NCBI RefSeq assembly: GCF_023634765.1
Contig: NZ_JAMLFX010000003.1
Span: forward strand, 179,035 to 243,034
Reading direction: 5' to 3'
Source of the DNA: Pseudomonas sp. AKS31
Lineage (GTDB): Bacteria; Pseudomonadota; Gammaproteobacteria; Pseudomonadales; Pseudomonadaceae
DNA: 64,000 nucleotides
Shown here in pieces: positions 53,339 through 62,516 of the stretch. Both the position numbers and the translations under genes were made by a program. The notes under the pieces are model-generated. The model was not told the origin of the DNA. It searched no databases and was given only the letters and a program-made list of their open reading frames with translations. Numbering within the stretch: the stretch's first letter is position 1; every line of letters starts with the position of its first letter.

Positions 53339-53962
53339 TTAGCGCATCAGTCGGGCGAGGGTTTGATCATTGATTTCCGGGCTGGCGGCCAGGCCTTCGC
53401 GCACGCCGGCAATGTCTTCGGCGCTGCGGTTCTGGCTGAGCTTGCGCTTGCCTTCGAGACGGTCGATGGGAATGGCAAATCCGACGATCGCTTTGAGCAT
53501 GCCGTCGATGTAGTCGGCGGGCGCATCGGCGACTGCCCACGGCTGTGCGCGGCCGGCTTCATGGCGGTCGGTGAGGGTGCTGACGATGTCGAGCAGGCGC
53601 CCGCCATCGCTGAAGGTTTCGGCGTGGCCATAGGCATGCACGGCGATGTAGTTCCAGGTCGGCACGACTTTGCCGTGTTCGGCTTTGCTCGGGTAAAAGC
53701 CCGGGCTGACATAGGCATCGGCGCCGGCAAAGATCAGCATCGCTTCGGCGCCGTCGCGCAGGTCTTTCCACTGTGGGTTGGCGCGGGCCAGGTGCCCGTA
53801 CAGCGTGCCGTACTCGCCTTGTTCGCAATGCAGCAGCACCGGTACATGACTGGCCTGCAGGCCGCTTTCGCCATGGGTCACCAGAATGGCGAGACGAGTA
53901 GCGAGGATCAGTTCGTGCAGTTGGGACAGGTCTTCGATGGCAAAGGCGCGTGGCGTGTACAT
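53339..53962 (-). CDS. PaiB-like FMN-binding protein
   Basis: A 207-residue PaiB-family protein (FMN-binding split barrel). Marks are 'MYTPRAFAIEDLSQLHELI' at the start, 'HVPVLLHCEQGEYGTLYGHLARANPQW' (about 46-72), 'FAGADAYVSPGFYPSK' and 'VPTWNYIAVHAYG'. B. subtilis PaiB acts with the acetyltransferase PaiA; here two GNAT genes follow. The start at 53962 is chosen because GGAAA precedes it. It is divergent from a MocR regulator, 92 bp apart, which probably controls the three-gene operon. Confidence 0.9.
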   Translation of the reverse strand: MYTPRAFAIEDLSQLHELILATRLAILVTHGESGLQASHVPVLLHCEQGEYGTLYGHLARANPQWKDLRDGAEAMLIFAGADAYVSPGFYPSKAEHGKVVPTWNYIAVHAYGHAETFSDGGRLLDIVSTLTDRHEAGRAQPWAVADAPADYIDGMLKAIVGFAIPIDRLEGKRKLSQNRSAEDIAGVREGLAASPEINDQTLARLMR

Positions 53963-54054
53963 GGACAGAATTTCCTTGGCGAATGCCAGCATCGTAGGCA
54001 GGCTATTGGTCTGTTGTAAGAGCCATTGATGACCAATTTCATAGGTCCATTGTC

Positions 54055-55608
54055 ATGCCCGAGTCGCTGCCGTTATCCATGCCCTTCAACCCTGCCGGAA
54101 TCGAGCTTGATCGACGCCAGGGTTTGAGCCGTCAGCTGTATCAGGCTTTGCGCCTGCGCGTACTGGATGGACGGCTGGCAAGTGGCACACGGTTGCCGGC
54201 CAGTCGCGATCTGGCGGCGGCGTTGGGGATTTCGCGCAACAGCGTCGTGCGCGCCTACGATCAACTGTATGCCGAAGGCTTTATCGAAGGGCGAGTAGGG
54301 GACGGGACCTACGTCGCACAGTTGATGCCGGCAGGGACCTCGTCAGAAAAACTATCCACAAAAGTATCCACAGGGTTTTCAACAGGCTTACCCACAGACT
54401 TATCCACAAATTGGCTGGATTTACCTGTGATTCCATCCAGTAAAGTTATCCACAGTGGTGGTTTTTCCCGCATCGAAAACAACCATTTACCCAGACCGCC
54501 GAGTGGTCCACCGCGCGCTTTTCGGGTCGGGGTTCCAGCGTTTGATCTGTTCCCGTTTGAGGTGTGGGCCAAGCTGAATGCGGCTTTCTGGCGCAAACCG
54601 GATCTGGAGCAATTGTGCTATGGCGATCCGTCCGGCGATGCGCGTTTGCGCGCGATGATCGCCGCCTACTTGCGCAGTTCGCGTGGCATGCAGTGTTCGG
54701 CTGAACAAATTGTGATCACCAGCGGCGCCCAACAAGGCATCAGCCTTTGTGCACAGTTGCTGGTGGAGCCCGGCGATGGCGTGGCAATCGAGAATCCGGG
54801 CTACCGCGCGGCCGGTCATGCGTTCGCGGTGGCGGGAGGTCGTTTGCATGGTATTGCGGTGGACGAAGAGGGCATGGATTGCTCGGCGCTGTCGGCCACC
54901 CACGATTGTCGAGTGGTCTATGTGACGCCCTCTCATCAGTACCCGACCGGCGTAGTGATGAGCCTTGCCCGGCGCCTTGAGTTGCTTGCCTGGGCCGAGC
55001 GCAACCAAGGCTGGATTGTCGAGGATGACTACGATGGCGAATACCGCTACACCGGTGCACCGCTGGCGCCGTTGGCGGCACTCGATCGACAGGGGCGAGT
55101 GCTGTATGTCGGCACCTTCGGCAAGGTTGCCTTTCCGGCATTGCGCCTCGGTTATCTGGTGCTGCCCCCGGCGCTGGTGGATGCCTTCTCGCAACGCCGG
55201 GCAGTGGATGTCCGCCATTCCGAGGTGAGTACCCAAGCGGTGATGGCCGAGTTCATGGCAGCCGGGCATTTCCAGCGGCATATCCGGCGCATGCGCCGCG
55301 CCGCCTTGAGCCGCCGCAATACCCTGCTCGAGGGTTGGCCGACCGTCATCGACGGGGTGGGCGATTTGCCCGCTGTCTCGGCGGGGCTGCACCTGACCGT
55401 TGCCGTGGACAGCATCGAGCGTGAGCAGCAATTGATTGCGCAAGCGGCTGGCGTCGACGTCGAGATCAACGGCTTGAGCCGTTACTGGCTGCCGGACTCC
55501 ACGACAGCGTCGGACCAGCGCGCCGGGCTGGTCCTGGGCTTTGCGGCCGTCCCTGAACCTGACATTACAGCGGCGCTGAAGCGCTTGCGGCAGGTTTGGC
55601 AGGCGTGA
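54055..55608 (+). CDS. MocR-type (GntR-aminotransferase) regulator
   Basis: A 517-residue fusion: GntR winged HTH (about residues 18-90, 'SRQLYQALRLRVLDGRLASGTRLPASRDLAAALGISRNSVVRAY'), a linker (about 90-160) and a fold-type I aminotransferase domain (about 165-510) with the PLP motifs 'VEDDYDGEYRY' and 'YVGTFGKVAFPALRLGYLV', whose Lys binds PLP. MocR proteins sense PLP or a PLP adduct. The linker contains a repeat of four-residue units ending in Ser/Pro-Thr, coded by DNA that reads as a 12-bp array of DnaA-box-like sequences. Divergent from the PaiB/GNAT operon. The 3' end overlaps the large convergent gene by 44 nt. Confidence 0.92.
   Translation: MPESLPLSMPFNPAGIELDRRQGLSRQLYQALRLRVLDGRLASGTRLPASRDLAAALGISRNSVVRAYDQLYAEGFIEGRVGDGTYVAQLMPAGTSSEKLSTKVSTGFSTGLPTDLSTNWLDLPVIPSSKVIHSGGFSRIENNHLPRPPSGPPRAFRVGVPAFDLFPFEVWAKLNAAFWRKPDLEQLCYGDPSGDARLRAMIAAYLRSSRGMQCSAEQIVITSGAQQGISLCAQLLVEPGDGVAIENPGYRAAGHAFAVAGGRLHGIAVDEEGMDCSALSATHDCRVVYVTPSHQYPTGVVMSLARRLELLAWAERNQGWIVEDDYDGEYRYTGAPLAPLAALDRQGRVLYVGTFGKVAFPALRLGYLVLPPALVDAFSQRRAVDVRHSEVSTQAVMAEFMAAGHFQRHIRRMRRAALSRRNTLLEGWPTVIDGVGDLPAVSAGLHLTVAVDSIEREQQLIAQAAGVDVEINGLSRYWLPDSTTASDQRAGLVLGFAAVPEPDITAALKRLRQVWQA
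54352..54454 (+). repeat. 12-bp periodic DnaA-box-like array
   Basis: Inside the MocR linker, nine-base DnaA-box-like words start at exactly 12-bp steps: CTATCCACA (54352), GTATCCACA (54364), TTTTCAACA (54376), TTACCCACA (54388) and TTATCCACA (54400, perfect). A further perfect TTATCCACA lies at 54446. All are on the plus strand. In protein they code KLST-KVST-GFST-GLPT-DLST. Whether DnaA binds here, or the words arose by repeat expansion in a tolerant linker, cannot be told from sequence. Confidence 0.75.
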
Positions 55609-58600
55609 AGAACAGACGCTCGGCTGATTGCCGGGAAACCTCGCTGCGATGGATTTCGATGAGCTGCGTACTGCTGAGATTGCTCGGTTCGTAGGAGCCG
55701 CCCAAGTGTCGTTGCGCAACTGTTTTCATATGCCCGGCGGTGAACGAAGCGGCGGAAGCGTCGGCACTGTTGTAGTGGAAATGGGCGTAACACAGCACCT
55801 TGCCGGCGTGGGTATCGCGTACTTCGTACTCGTCTAGAAAATCTTTTGTACGACCTTTGAGCCGGCGACGGGTGATGGTTTGAGTGATCTTCACTTCACC
55901 TTTGTCTTTGAGCCATTGGACCCCCGCCGCACTCGGCGGCTGTTGCTTGATCAGTCTGATGCGGGTGCTGGTACCTTTTTCGTCGAGGGCGTTAGCGGCC
56001 TGATCAAGCTTGTGCCCGAGTTCTTCGGTGGGTTTTTTGAGGTCCGCGGTCAGATTGCTCGCGGTCAGGGCTTCATCGAGAGCCGCATTGGCTTCGCGCA
56101 AGGCAGCGGCATGTCTGTGGTATTCCTCCTCGACTTCGACCGGTATCCGCCGCCCTCGTTTGAGCTGAGCCTCGATCCGTCGATGGAACGCCTCCAAGCC
56201 ATCGATCAGGGCCTGGCCTTCACGAATGCTGGTATTGAGCGTGGGGCTGGCCTTGGCCGGTTTGGGTTGGGTCTTGCGCTGCTCCACCCAAACACCGGGT
56301 GACTCTTCCTGGAATGTGGCGATGACCCCGGTCAGGGTGGTTCGCACCTCTACCTGGTCGGCGTCCTGACCTTTGATGCGCTGTTTCCGTTCGCCGACCA
56401 CCGTGCCTCTGGACTTGGTTTTGATGATCCGCCGCGTCGAAGATGATGCAGGTCGGGATCTGGAAGTCCCGGGCTCTTGCTCCAGCAAGTGCTTGTAGCG
56501 CAGCAGCTCGACCAATTTTTCATCTGTGCGGACCTTGAACGCGATCACCCGGTTGCGCACATGCTCAAGTCGTGCGGTATTGATCTGCTCGGGATAATCG
56601 ATGAGCAGATCGCCAAAGCGTTGATCGATGGCGGAAAATCGTTCGGCCACGTTGCTCAGGACAGCCGTGCGTTCGCGCAGGTTGTCGAGGCTTTCATCCG
56701 CGGTCAGATTCAGCGTGCTCTGGATGCTCAGCGCAGCGTCTTCGATGAGATTGGCCAGTGTCCGATAGGCATTGGCGGTGTTCGCTGTTGCACCGGCCTT
56801 GATGCAGATCTCCTGGCCGAGACTGATCTGCAAGAGTTTGAGGTCGTTCAGATCATATTCAGGCAACGAGTTGCGATAGGTGTGCACGACCTCGACAGCT
56901 TTTTTCCCCAACAACTTCAGTTCGTCAAAACGGCTCTGCGCCAACTCCGTTTTTTCAATGATGGCTTGGGTCTGTTCGGTCATTTCTTCGAAGATCCGCA
57001 CAAACGCCTGTGGTGCGAAGCCGGCTTCATTGGCAAGCATTACCTTCATTATGCTCAGGTTGGCGTCGAACTCCGTGGCATGCAGGTCGAGCCATTCCTG
57101 CCCAAGAAACAGCTGCATCTGCAGCCGTTGAATCATGACGGTGCGGTAGTTGGGAATGGGCTCCATTTGGTTCAACTCCTTGATCTGCTCAATGTTCGCA
57201 CCGTACGCCTTGTGCTGTGAATCGAGCGTCGCCAGGTATTGCTCGCGCGCCTGTGCGCGTGCTGGCGCGAGCGCTGCGTTGAAGTTGTCGTGGTCGGCGT
57301 CACGTTGAATGCTCTTGGCTTCCATCGTTGCGTCGAACGCACTGATTTCGGCGGTCAGTTGCCTGGCATGAGGTTTGTTGGCGCTTTGAGCGTTCTCGAG
57401 AGCGCTGTCGAGTCCGCCACCGCGCAAGCGCAATCGAAGGTCGACCACCCATTGGCCATTGGCAGTGCGCGCCAGTGGCGGGCCGTTACGCGGCGGTTGC
57501 TGGCGCGAGTCGATGATTTGCACTTGGTCGTGTTCATTGATCACCACCTCAAACCAGCGCGTGCCCACGGGGGCGTACCATTTGTTCTGATGAGCGTAGA
57601 GGTGCTGGTGCGTGCCCTCTCTGGCGGCGTCGCCGATGTCTTTGGGTTTGGCGATCTGCAAACCGTCGAGCAGCGCTGCCAGCGCGACCGGAGATCGTTT
57701 CAGTGCGGTAAAAGGGTTGACCACCATCTCATGCGCGATGGGCAGCGCGGTGCTGGAAATGTCCGGCAATTGCAGCGGTTTGCTGACAACGAGGTCGGTT
57801 GTGACGGTGGGTGTCGGTTCTTCCACAGGGATCGGCTCGCTGCGTGGCTTGTCGCCCACCGCTGCGCGATGAGCGAGCACCATGCCCAACGCCAGCAGCA
57901 TGTCAGCGAGGGCTGTCCAGGCCATCTTGCCCGGTTGCTCATTAGCGACGTCGCTGATTTCCTGCAGGTCGTCCATCATCTGCCAGATCCACGCCGCCGT
58001 GCCGACGCTGCGCCCCAGGAACGGTAAAGCCGCGTTGAACATCAGCCAGCCGCCGTGTTTAAGGGTGGCCCAGCGTGCTTCTGCATCAGAGACCGATTGG
58101 CGGTCAGCCTGGGTAATGACCGCTTGCACATTGCTGTTATGCAGAGTCGCCAGTACATCGTAACCAATCGCAGCAGTTGCCAGTGCGACAGGGCCGGACA
58201 TGTCGAGGGCGGTGAACGGATTCACCAGCAATTGCGGGATCGTCCAGACCGAAGGCAGTCGGGCGGTGAAGACGAACTGGCTGTAGTTGAAGCGCACATC
58301 GTCCGGCAACCAGGCCAGGACCGATTCGCGCAGATCGCGTGAATGCTGGATCTCGTACAGCAAGTTGGCGTGCGAGGGGAATTGCATCAACGGCGTTTCG
58401 AACAGCGGTCGATAGAGCACGCACGGTCCTTTATCGACTTCGCGCGGACCAATGACGAACATGTTCATGACGGTGTCCGCCCGTGAACCGCTGCGATGGG
58501 CGAGGAACGCCAGCGGGCGAATAACGATTTCGTTGCGATCGACATGACGCTCATCGTCAGTGCTGGCCAGTGCCGCAACGACATAGCGGTAACCTTGGTC

Positions 58601-60169
58601 GGTGATGCCGGCCTTGCCCTGTATTTTGTGCTGCAACGCCAGCAGCGGCAGTTCGATGGGCAACTGGCTGGTGTAAAGCCCCTGTAGCGTCGAGGCCTGT
58701 TCGCTGTCGTCGATCAGCAGGTTTTGCAAGTGCGCCGGGTAGGTCTTGCCGATATCGACGCGGGTCACCAGTTGTTCCAGATAGCTGGCGGTCATCCACT
58801 CAGGCAACACACCGCCATTCTTGTAACGTACGATTTTGTTGCCTGCCGGTTGTCCCGCGAGGTTCTGCAATGCCAGTTCAATGAGTGACAGCGTCTGGGT
58901 CTGGGTATTGCCCGGCAAGACGAATGTGCCCCAGACCACCAGGCTGGTGATGCTGATTTCGATGTCATCGATCCTTACCTCGCCGGCCTGTGGATGATCC
59001 TTGGCGATCTGTCGTTGCAATGCATCGCGGGCAAACGCTTGCAGACTGATGACTTCGTTCTGGAATGATTTTCCCTTGTTCTCATGCTGCACCGTGGTCA
59101 GGTCCAGCAAATGCCGGCTGTAACGGGTCTGGTCTGCGGGGGAGGCGTTATCGAGCCAGGCCGGCAGCATCTGCCGCAGGCCCTCGAAATGAGGTTTGAG
59201 GCGCGGTGTCGGTGTGCGCGGATCGCCGCCGGTTCCGGTGTGCGGGTACAGCTCGGTGGCGTTCGAGCCCTGAAAGAAATTGATGGCCCCCAGCGCTTCG
59301 GCTTCCAGTGCGATCAGCGTGCAGGCCTGGTAGTCGAAGAAATGGCCCTGCGGTTCCACCAGTCGCCATTGCAAACCGGCCCCGGAGGCGCCTTTCCAGT
59401 AACGACGCGGCAGGGCTTCTCCGAGTTTTTCCAGTGATTCAAAGCTCTCGAATCCGTGGATCACCGAATGGGTCATGACCAGCGTGCGCTTGCCGCTGGT
59501 GCCGATCAGCACGGCGGTATCGAGCAGGGTCACGTGGCTTTGTTGATCGCCCTCGCCGCGATCAAGATCAATCAGGCAGGTACGTGTCTTGTATTTGTCG
59601 GTGGGCAGTCGCTGATGTTTCTCGGGATGCTTGTACACCGCTTCGACCATGGCGCGCTGGTCGGCATCCCAGCCATGACTCGCATCGACCTTCCACAAGT
59701 TGTGCAAGGCCTGTGACAACTGCTGCCAGCGCGGTTGACCCGGGTAGGTGAATTCGTCCCAGTAATGGACCTGATGTTCCTTGAAGGCAGTGAACAGCAA
59801 CGGCGCCAGCTCATTGAGCAGTTTGCCGATCGCGCTGATTTTCACCGGTAACTGGATGGCTGACGGCAGGTCGGGCTGCAGGGTCAGATAATGCTCACCG
59901 TCGAGATACGCCACGGTGGTGCCGGAAAGACCCAGACGTACCAGTGTGTCGGTCAGCGATTCGATGAGGTGGCGGCCGGGGACGACCTGATCATCCTCAA
60001 TGACCCAGGTCGGTCTCACGACCATGGCCAATAGCGGGTCGAGATCGAGGTCGGGGTACAACTTCCTGAGCGCCGGGCGCAGCGTTTTCGAGGCGACTTC
60101 GCGCAGCGAAGGGCCGGTCACCAGTTGGGTCACGACATCGATGGCACTGGGCGAGGGGATTTCGGGCAT
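55565..60169 (-). CDS. Giant toxin-like protein (DUF6543/dermonecrotic-like)
   Basis: A 1534-residue protein resembling the large Pseudomonas toxin-like family annotated as DUF6543/dermonecrotic-toxin-like (from memory). The start at 60169 is chosen because CAGGAG lies upstream; no signal peptide is seen. The N-terminal third (about 10-640) is an alpha/beta region opening 'PSLREVASKTLRPALRKLYPDLDLDP'. The middle (about 645-820) has hydrophobic segments flanked by two copies of the word VNPFTAL (near 648 and 815), followed by 'KWYAPVGTRWFEVVINEHDQVQIIDS' and 'LRLRGGG'. Residues about 930-1300 are coiled-coil-rich. A basic linker ('RSRPASSSTRRIIKTKSRG') and a separate C-terminal domain (about 1410-1525, 'YEVRDTHAGKVLCYAHFHY') follow. 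Activity is unknown; secretion route is not evident. Confidence 0.8.
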   Translation of the reverse strand: MPEIPSPSAIDVVTQLVTGPSLREVASKTLRPALRKLYPDLDLDPLLAMVVRPTWVIEDDQVVPGRHLIESLTDTLVRLGLSGTTVAYLDGEHYLTLQPDLPSAIQLPVKISAIGKLLNELAPLLFTAFKEHQVHYWDEFTYPGQPRWQQLSQALHNLWKVDASHGWDADQRAMVEAVYKHPEKHQRLPTDKYKTRTCLIDLDRGEGDQQSHVTLLDTAVLIGTSGKRTLVMTHSVIHGFESFESLEKLGEALPRRYWKGASGAGLQWRLVEPQGHFFDYQACTLIALEAEALGAINFFQGSNATELYPHTGTGGDPRTPTPRLKPHFEGLRQMLPAWLDNASPADQTRYSRHLLDLTTVQHENKGKSFQNEVISLQAFARDALQRQIAKDHPQAGEVRIDDIEISITSLVVWGTFVLPGNTQTQTLSLIELALQNLAGQPAGNKIVRYKNGGVLPEWMTASYLEQLVTRVDIGKTYPAHLQNLLIDDSEQASTLQGLYTSQLPIELPLLALQHKIQGKAGITDQGYRYVVAALASTDDERHVDRNEIVIRPLAFLAHRSGSRADTVMNMFVIGPREVDKGPCVLYRPLFETPLMQFPSHANLLYEIQHSRDLRESVLAWLPDDVRFNYSQFVFTARLPSVWTIPQLLVNPFTALDMSGPVALATAAIGYDVLATLHNSNVQAVITQADRQSVSDAEARWATLKHGGWLMFNAALPFLGRSVGTAAWIWQMMDDLQEISDVANEQPGKMAWTALADMLLALGMVLAHRAAVGDKPRSEPIPVEEPTPTVTTDLVVSKPLQLPDISSTALPIAHEMVVNPFTALKRSPVALAALLDGLQIAKPKDIGDAAREGTHQHLYAHQNKWYAPVGTRWFEVVINEHDQVQIIDSRQQPPRNGPPLARTANGQWVVDLRLRLRGGGLDSALENAQSANKPHARQLTAEISAFDATMEAKSIQRDADHDNFNAALAPARAQAREQYLATLDSQHKAYGANIEQIKELNQMEPIPNYRTVMIQRLQMQLFLGQEWLDLHATEFDANLSIMKVMLANEAGFAPQAFVRIFEEMTEQTQAIIEKTELAQSRFDELKLLGKKAVEVVHTYRNSLPEYDLNDLKLLQISLGQEICIKAGATANTANAYRTLANLIEDAALSIQSTLNLTADESLDNLRERTAVLSNVAERFSAIDQRFGDLLIDYPEQINTARLEHVRNRVIAFKVRTDEKLVELLRYKHLLEQEPGTSRSRPASSSTRRIIKTKSRGTVVGERKQRIKGQDADQVEVRTTLTGVIATFQEESPGVWVEQRKTQPKPAKASPTLNTSIREGQALIDGLEAFHRRIEAQLKRGRRIPVEVEEEYHRHAAALREANAALDEALTASNLTADLKKPTEELGHKLDQAANALDEKGTSTRIRLIKQQPPSAAGVQWLKDKGEVKITQTITRRRLKGRTKDFLDEYEVRDTHAGKVLCYAHFHYNSADASAASFTAGHMKTVAQRHLGGSYEPSNLSSTQLIEIHRSEVSRQSAERLFFTPAKPAASASAPL

Positions 60170-60272
60170 GGGCAACTCCTGCTCTGATGGGCGCGCCCGA
60201 GGGCGACGGTTTCGAGCACGGTAGCGGCGGCCAGCGGGAGGCGTGCGGTACATAGGTCTTGCGGGCAAAAAA

Positions 60273-60292
60273 AGACCCGCACGGGCGGGTCT
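60273..60292 (-). terminator. Intrinsic terminator of the HDAC-family gene
   Basis: AGACCCGC / GCGGGTCT forms an 8-bp stem with loop ACGG. On the minus strand it is followed by a seven-T run, 27 bp after the amidohydrolase stop, so it ends that transcript upstream of the giant gene. Confidence 0.9.
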
Positions 60293-60319
60293 GGTTTTAT
60301 GCGTGTGGCTTGTGCCTGG

Positions 60320-61345
60320 TTATTGTTCGAAGCCTTCCAGCACGTTCACCGCGTTGATGCCGATTTCTTCCACGGCGTAACCCCCCTCCATGACGAACAG
60401 CGTCGGTTTGCCGAGTGCGGCAATGCGCTTGCCCATCGCCAGGTAATCGGGGCTGTCGAGTTTGAACTGCGAGATCGGGTCATCCTTGAAGGTGTCGACG
60501 CCCAGCGACACAACGATGACGTCGGCGCCGTAGCGATCGATCTCGTCGCAGGCCTGATCCAGCGCCGCACTCCACACCTCCCAGCCGGAGCCGGCGGGCA
60601 GCGGGTAGTTGAAGTTGAAACCTTCACCGGCACCTTCGCCACGCTCATCGTCGTAGCCGAGGAAAAACGGAAATTCTGCTTCCGGGTGGCCGTGGATCGA
60701 GGTGAACAGCACGTCGCTGCGCTCGTAGAAAATCGATTGCGTGCCGTTGCCGTGGTGATAGTCGACGTCGAGGATCGCGACTTTTTTGTGGCCTTGGTCG
60801 AGAAACGCCTGCGCGGCGATCGCAGCGTTATTGAGGTAGCAATAACCCCCCATCAAGTCGCTCGCAGCGTGGTGTCCCGGTGGTCGGCACAACGCGAAGG
60901 CACTGCGCGCACCGCGCTGGATCTCTGCTTGTGCGGTCAGCGCGACTTGCGCTGCGCTGTACGCCGCTTGCCAGGTGCCGGCGGTGATCGGTGCGCCACC
61001 ATCGAAACTGTAATAGCCGAGCTGGCCATGCAGGCTGGTCGGTTTGATTGCACGCAGGGTGCGTGCCGGCCAGGTGTAGGGCAGCAGATCACCGTCGGTG
61101 TTGAATTCAGTCCAGCGCGCCCACGCGCCTTGGAAAAAATCGAGATAGTCGCGGCTGTGGATGCGGGCGATCGGCTCCAGACCAAAATCCTTCGGCGCCT
61201 CGACCGGGCCCAGGCTCTGTTTTTTAACGCGTTGCAGCACGTGGTCGGCGCGCGACGGCATCTCGAAACACGGCTTGAGCTGGCCATCGATAAGCTCGCA
61301 GCGGCCATGGTGCAGGTGGTGATCGTCCGAGTAGATCGTCAGCAT
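60320..61345 (-). CDS. Histone-deacetylase-family amidohydrolase (acetylpolyamine type)
   Basis: A 341-residue zinc hydrolase of the HDAC superfamily, close in pattern to bacterial acetylpolyamine amidohydrolases, which remove acetyl groups from polyamines. Landmarks: 'ALCRPPGHHAASDLMGGYCYLNNAA' (about 150-175, catalytic His pair), 'VAILDVDYHHGNGTQSIFYERSDV' (about 186-210, zinc Asp and His), 'VVVSLGVDTFKDDP' (second zinc Asp region) and 'FVMEGGYAVEEIG'. The N-terminus 'SDDHHLHHGRCELIDGQLKPCFEMPSRA' is typical of the polyamine subgroup. Followed by a terminator; an AraC regulator lies 123 bp upstream on the same strand. Confidence 0.92.
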   Translation of the reverse strand: MLTIYSDDHHLHHGRCELIDGQLKPCFEMPSRADHVLQRVKKQSLGPVEAPKDFGLEPIARIHSRDYLDFFQGAWARWTEFNTDGDLLPYTWPARTLRAIKPTSLHGQLGYYSFDGGAPITAGTWQAAYSAAQVALTAQAEIQRGARSAFALCRPPGHHAASDLMGGYCYLNNAAIAAQAFLDQGHKKVAILDVDYHHGNGTQSIFYERSDVLFTSIHGHPEAEFPFFLGYDDERGEGAGEGFNFNYPLPAGSGWEVWSAALDQACDEIDRYGADVIVVSLGVDTFKDDPISQFKLDSPDYLAMGKRIAALGKPTLFVMEGGYAVEEIGINAVNVLEGFEQ

Positions 61346-61468
61346 TTGTTGTTCTCCGCAGGGCTGATTCGGTTGCCTCCAGTGTTGCGGCGCGCGGCGA
61401 ATCGGAGAACGGCAGGAAAGGCCAAAAGGGGATGGATATGGCCAAAAACACTGACCGCAATTCGCCCC

Positions 61469-62461
61469 TCAGGCCCTGAACTGGCTGGGCGCCACGCCGC
61501 TCCAGCGCACGAAGGCATGGCGAAAGCTTGCGGTCTCACTGAAGCCGAGGGTTTCGGCGATGCGATAGATCGGCAACTGATCCTCGCACAACATCTGCTT
61601 GGCGCGCTCGAAGCGTAATTCATCGAGCAGCTCCTGATAGCTGCTGCCCATGTCCTTGAGGTGCCGGCGCAAGGTGCGTGGTGAACACTTCATCTGTTGC
61701 GCCAGACCTTCCAGCCCCGGTGCCGCGTTCAGTTGAGCGCTGAGCAACTGGCGGATGCGCCCCAGCCACGCCTGACGCCCGGTGAACTCAAGGTTCTGCT
61801 TGCGGCAGCGTTCGGCCATGGCTTGATGGGTGATGGCATCGGCCAGCGGCAGCGGTTGATCGAGCCACTGGCGGTCGAAGGCGAAGGCGTTGTCCTTGGC
61901 GCCGAAATGCAGCGGGCTGTCGAAATGCTCGGCATAACTGTCACGATAAACCGGTGCGGCGTGTTCGAAGCGCGTGGCGAGCAAGGGCAGCGGATGCCCG
62001 AGCAGGTCATCGCAAATGACTTTCAGCGACACCAGGCAGAACTCGGCATTGAACACCGCCATCGCCGGGCTCTCGCGATAATCGGCGGCGACGAACCAGA
62101 CGCGCTCGCCGTCGTCTTCCAGACTCAGTTCGAAAAGTGTTCCCAACAGCGCCGGATAACGGATTGCCAGACGCAGAGCGTCACCGAAGGTGGCACAGGT
62201 CAGCAGGGCGTAACCGAGGATGCCGTAGCAGGAAACATGCATGCGCCGGCCCAGTTCCAGGCCGATGTCATGCTTGAGCGCGACCGCGTTGGCGCAGACC
62301 TGCATCTCCTGATTGGTGGTGATCCGGGTGTCGGCACGGCTGAGGTCCGCCGCACTGATGCCGCTGCCGGCCAGCAACGCCTCGCTCGACAAGCCTTCGG
62401 CCTTGAAGGTGTTGAGCACCAGCGAAACGGCGTTGAGGGTGGTGAGGTGGGAGTGGAGCAT
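61469..62461 (-). CDS. AraC-family regulator
   Basis: A 330-residue AraC/XylS regulator with an N-terminal arabinose-binding-like domain of about 190 residues ('NTFKAEGLSSEALLAGSGISAADLSRADTRITTNQE' near 16-51) and a C-terminal double HTH (about 230-325: 'LEGLAQQMKCSPRTLRRHLKDMGSSYQELLDELRFERAKQML' and 'IYRIAETLGFSETASFRHAFVRWSGVAPSQFR'). The start at 62461 is chosen because GGAAG precedes it. It lies upstream of the HDAC-family gene on the same strand and may control it. Confidence 0.92.
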   Translation of the reverse strand: MLHSHLTTLNAVSLVLNTFKAEGLSSEALLAGSGISAADLSRADTRITTNQEMQVCANAVALKHDIGLELGRRMHVSCYGILGYALLTCATFGDALRLAIRYPALLGTLFELSLEDDGERVWFVAADYRESPAMAVFNAEFCLVSLKVICDDLLGHPLPLLATRFEHAAPVYRDSYAEHFDSPLHFGAKDNAFAFDRQWLDQPLPLADAITHQAMAERCRKQNLEFTGRQAWLGRIRQLLSAQLNAAPGLEGLAQQMKCSPRTLRRHLKDMGSSYQELLDELRFERAKQMLCEDQLPIYRIAETLGFSETASFRHAFVRWSGVAPSQFRA

Positions 62462-62516
62462 AAGATCTTCCAGCCTGTAGATGGCAGGAACGCAGCAAGT
62501 TGCATGCCGCAGTAGC

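Noticed and set aside
54352..54454. Reading the DnaA-box array as oriC itself
   Set aside because: It lies inside an intact MocR gene with no dnaA, dnaN, gidA or rpmH nearby and no AT-rich unwinding element.
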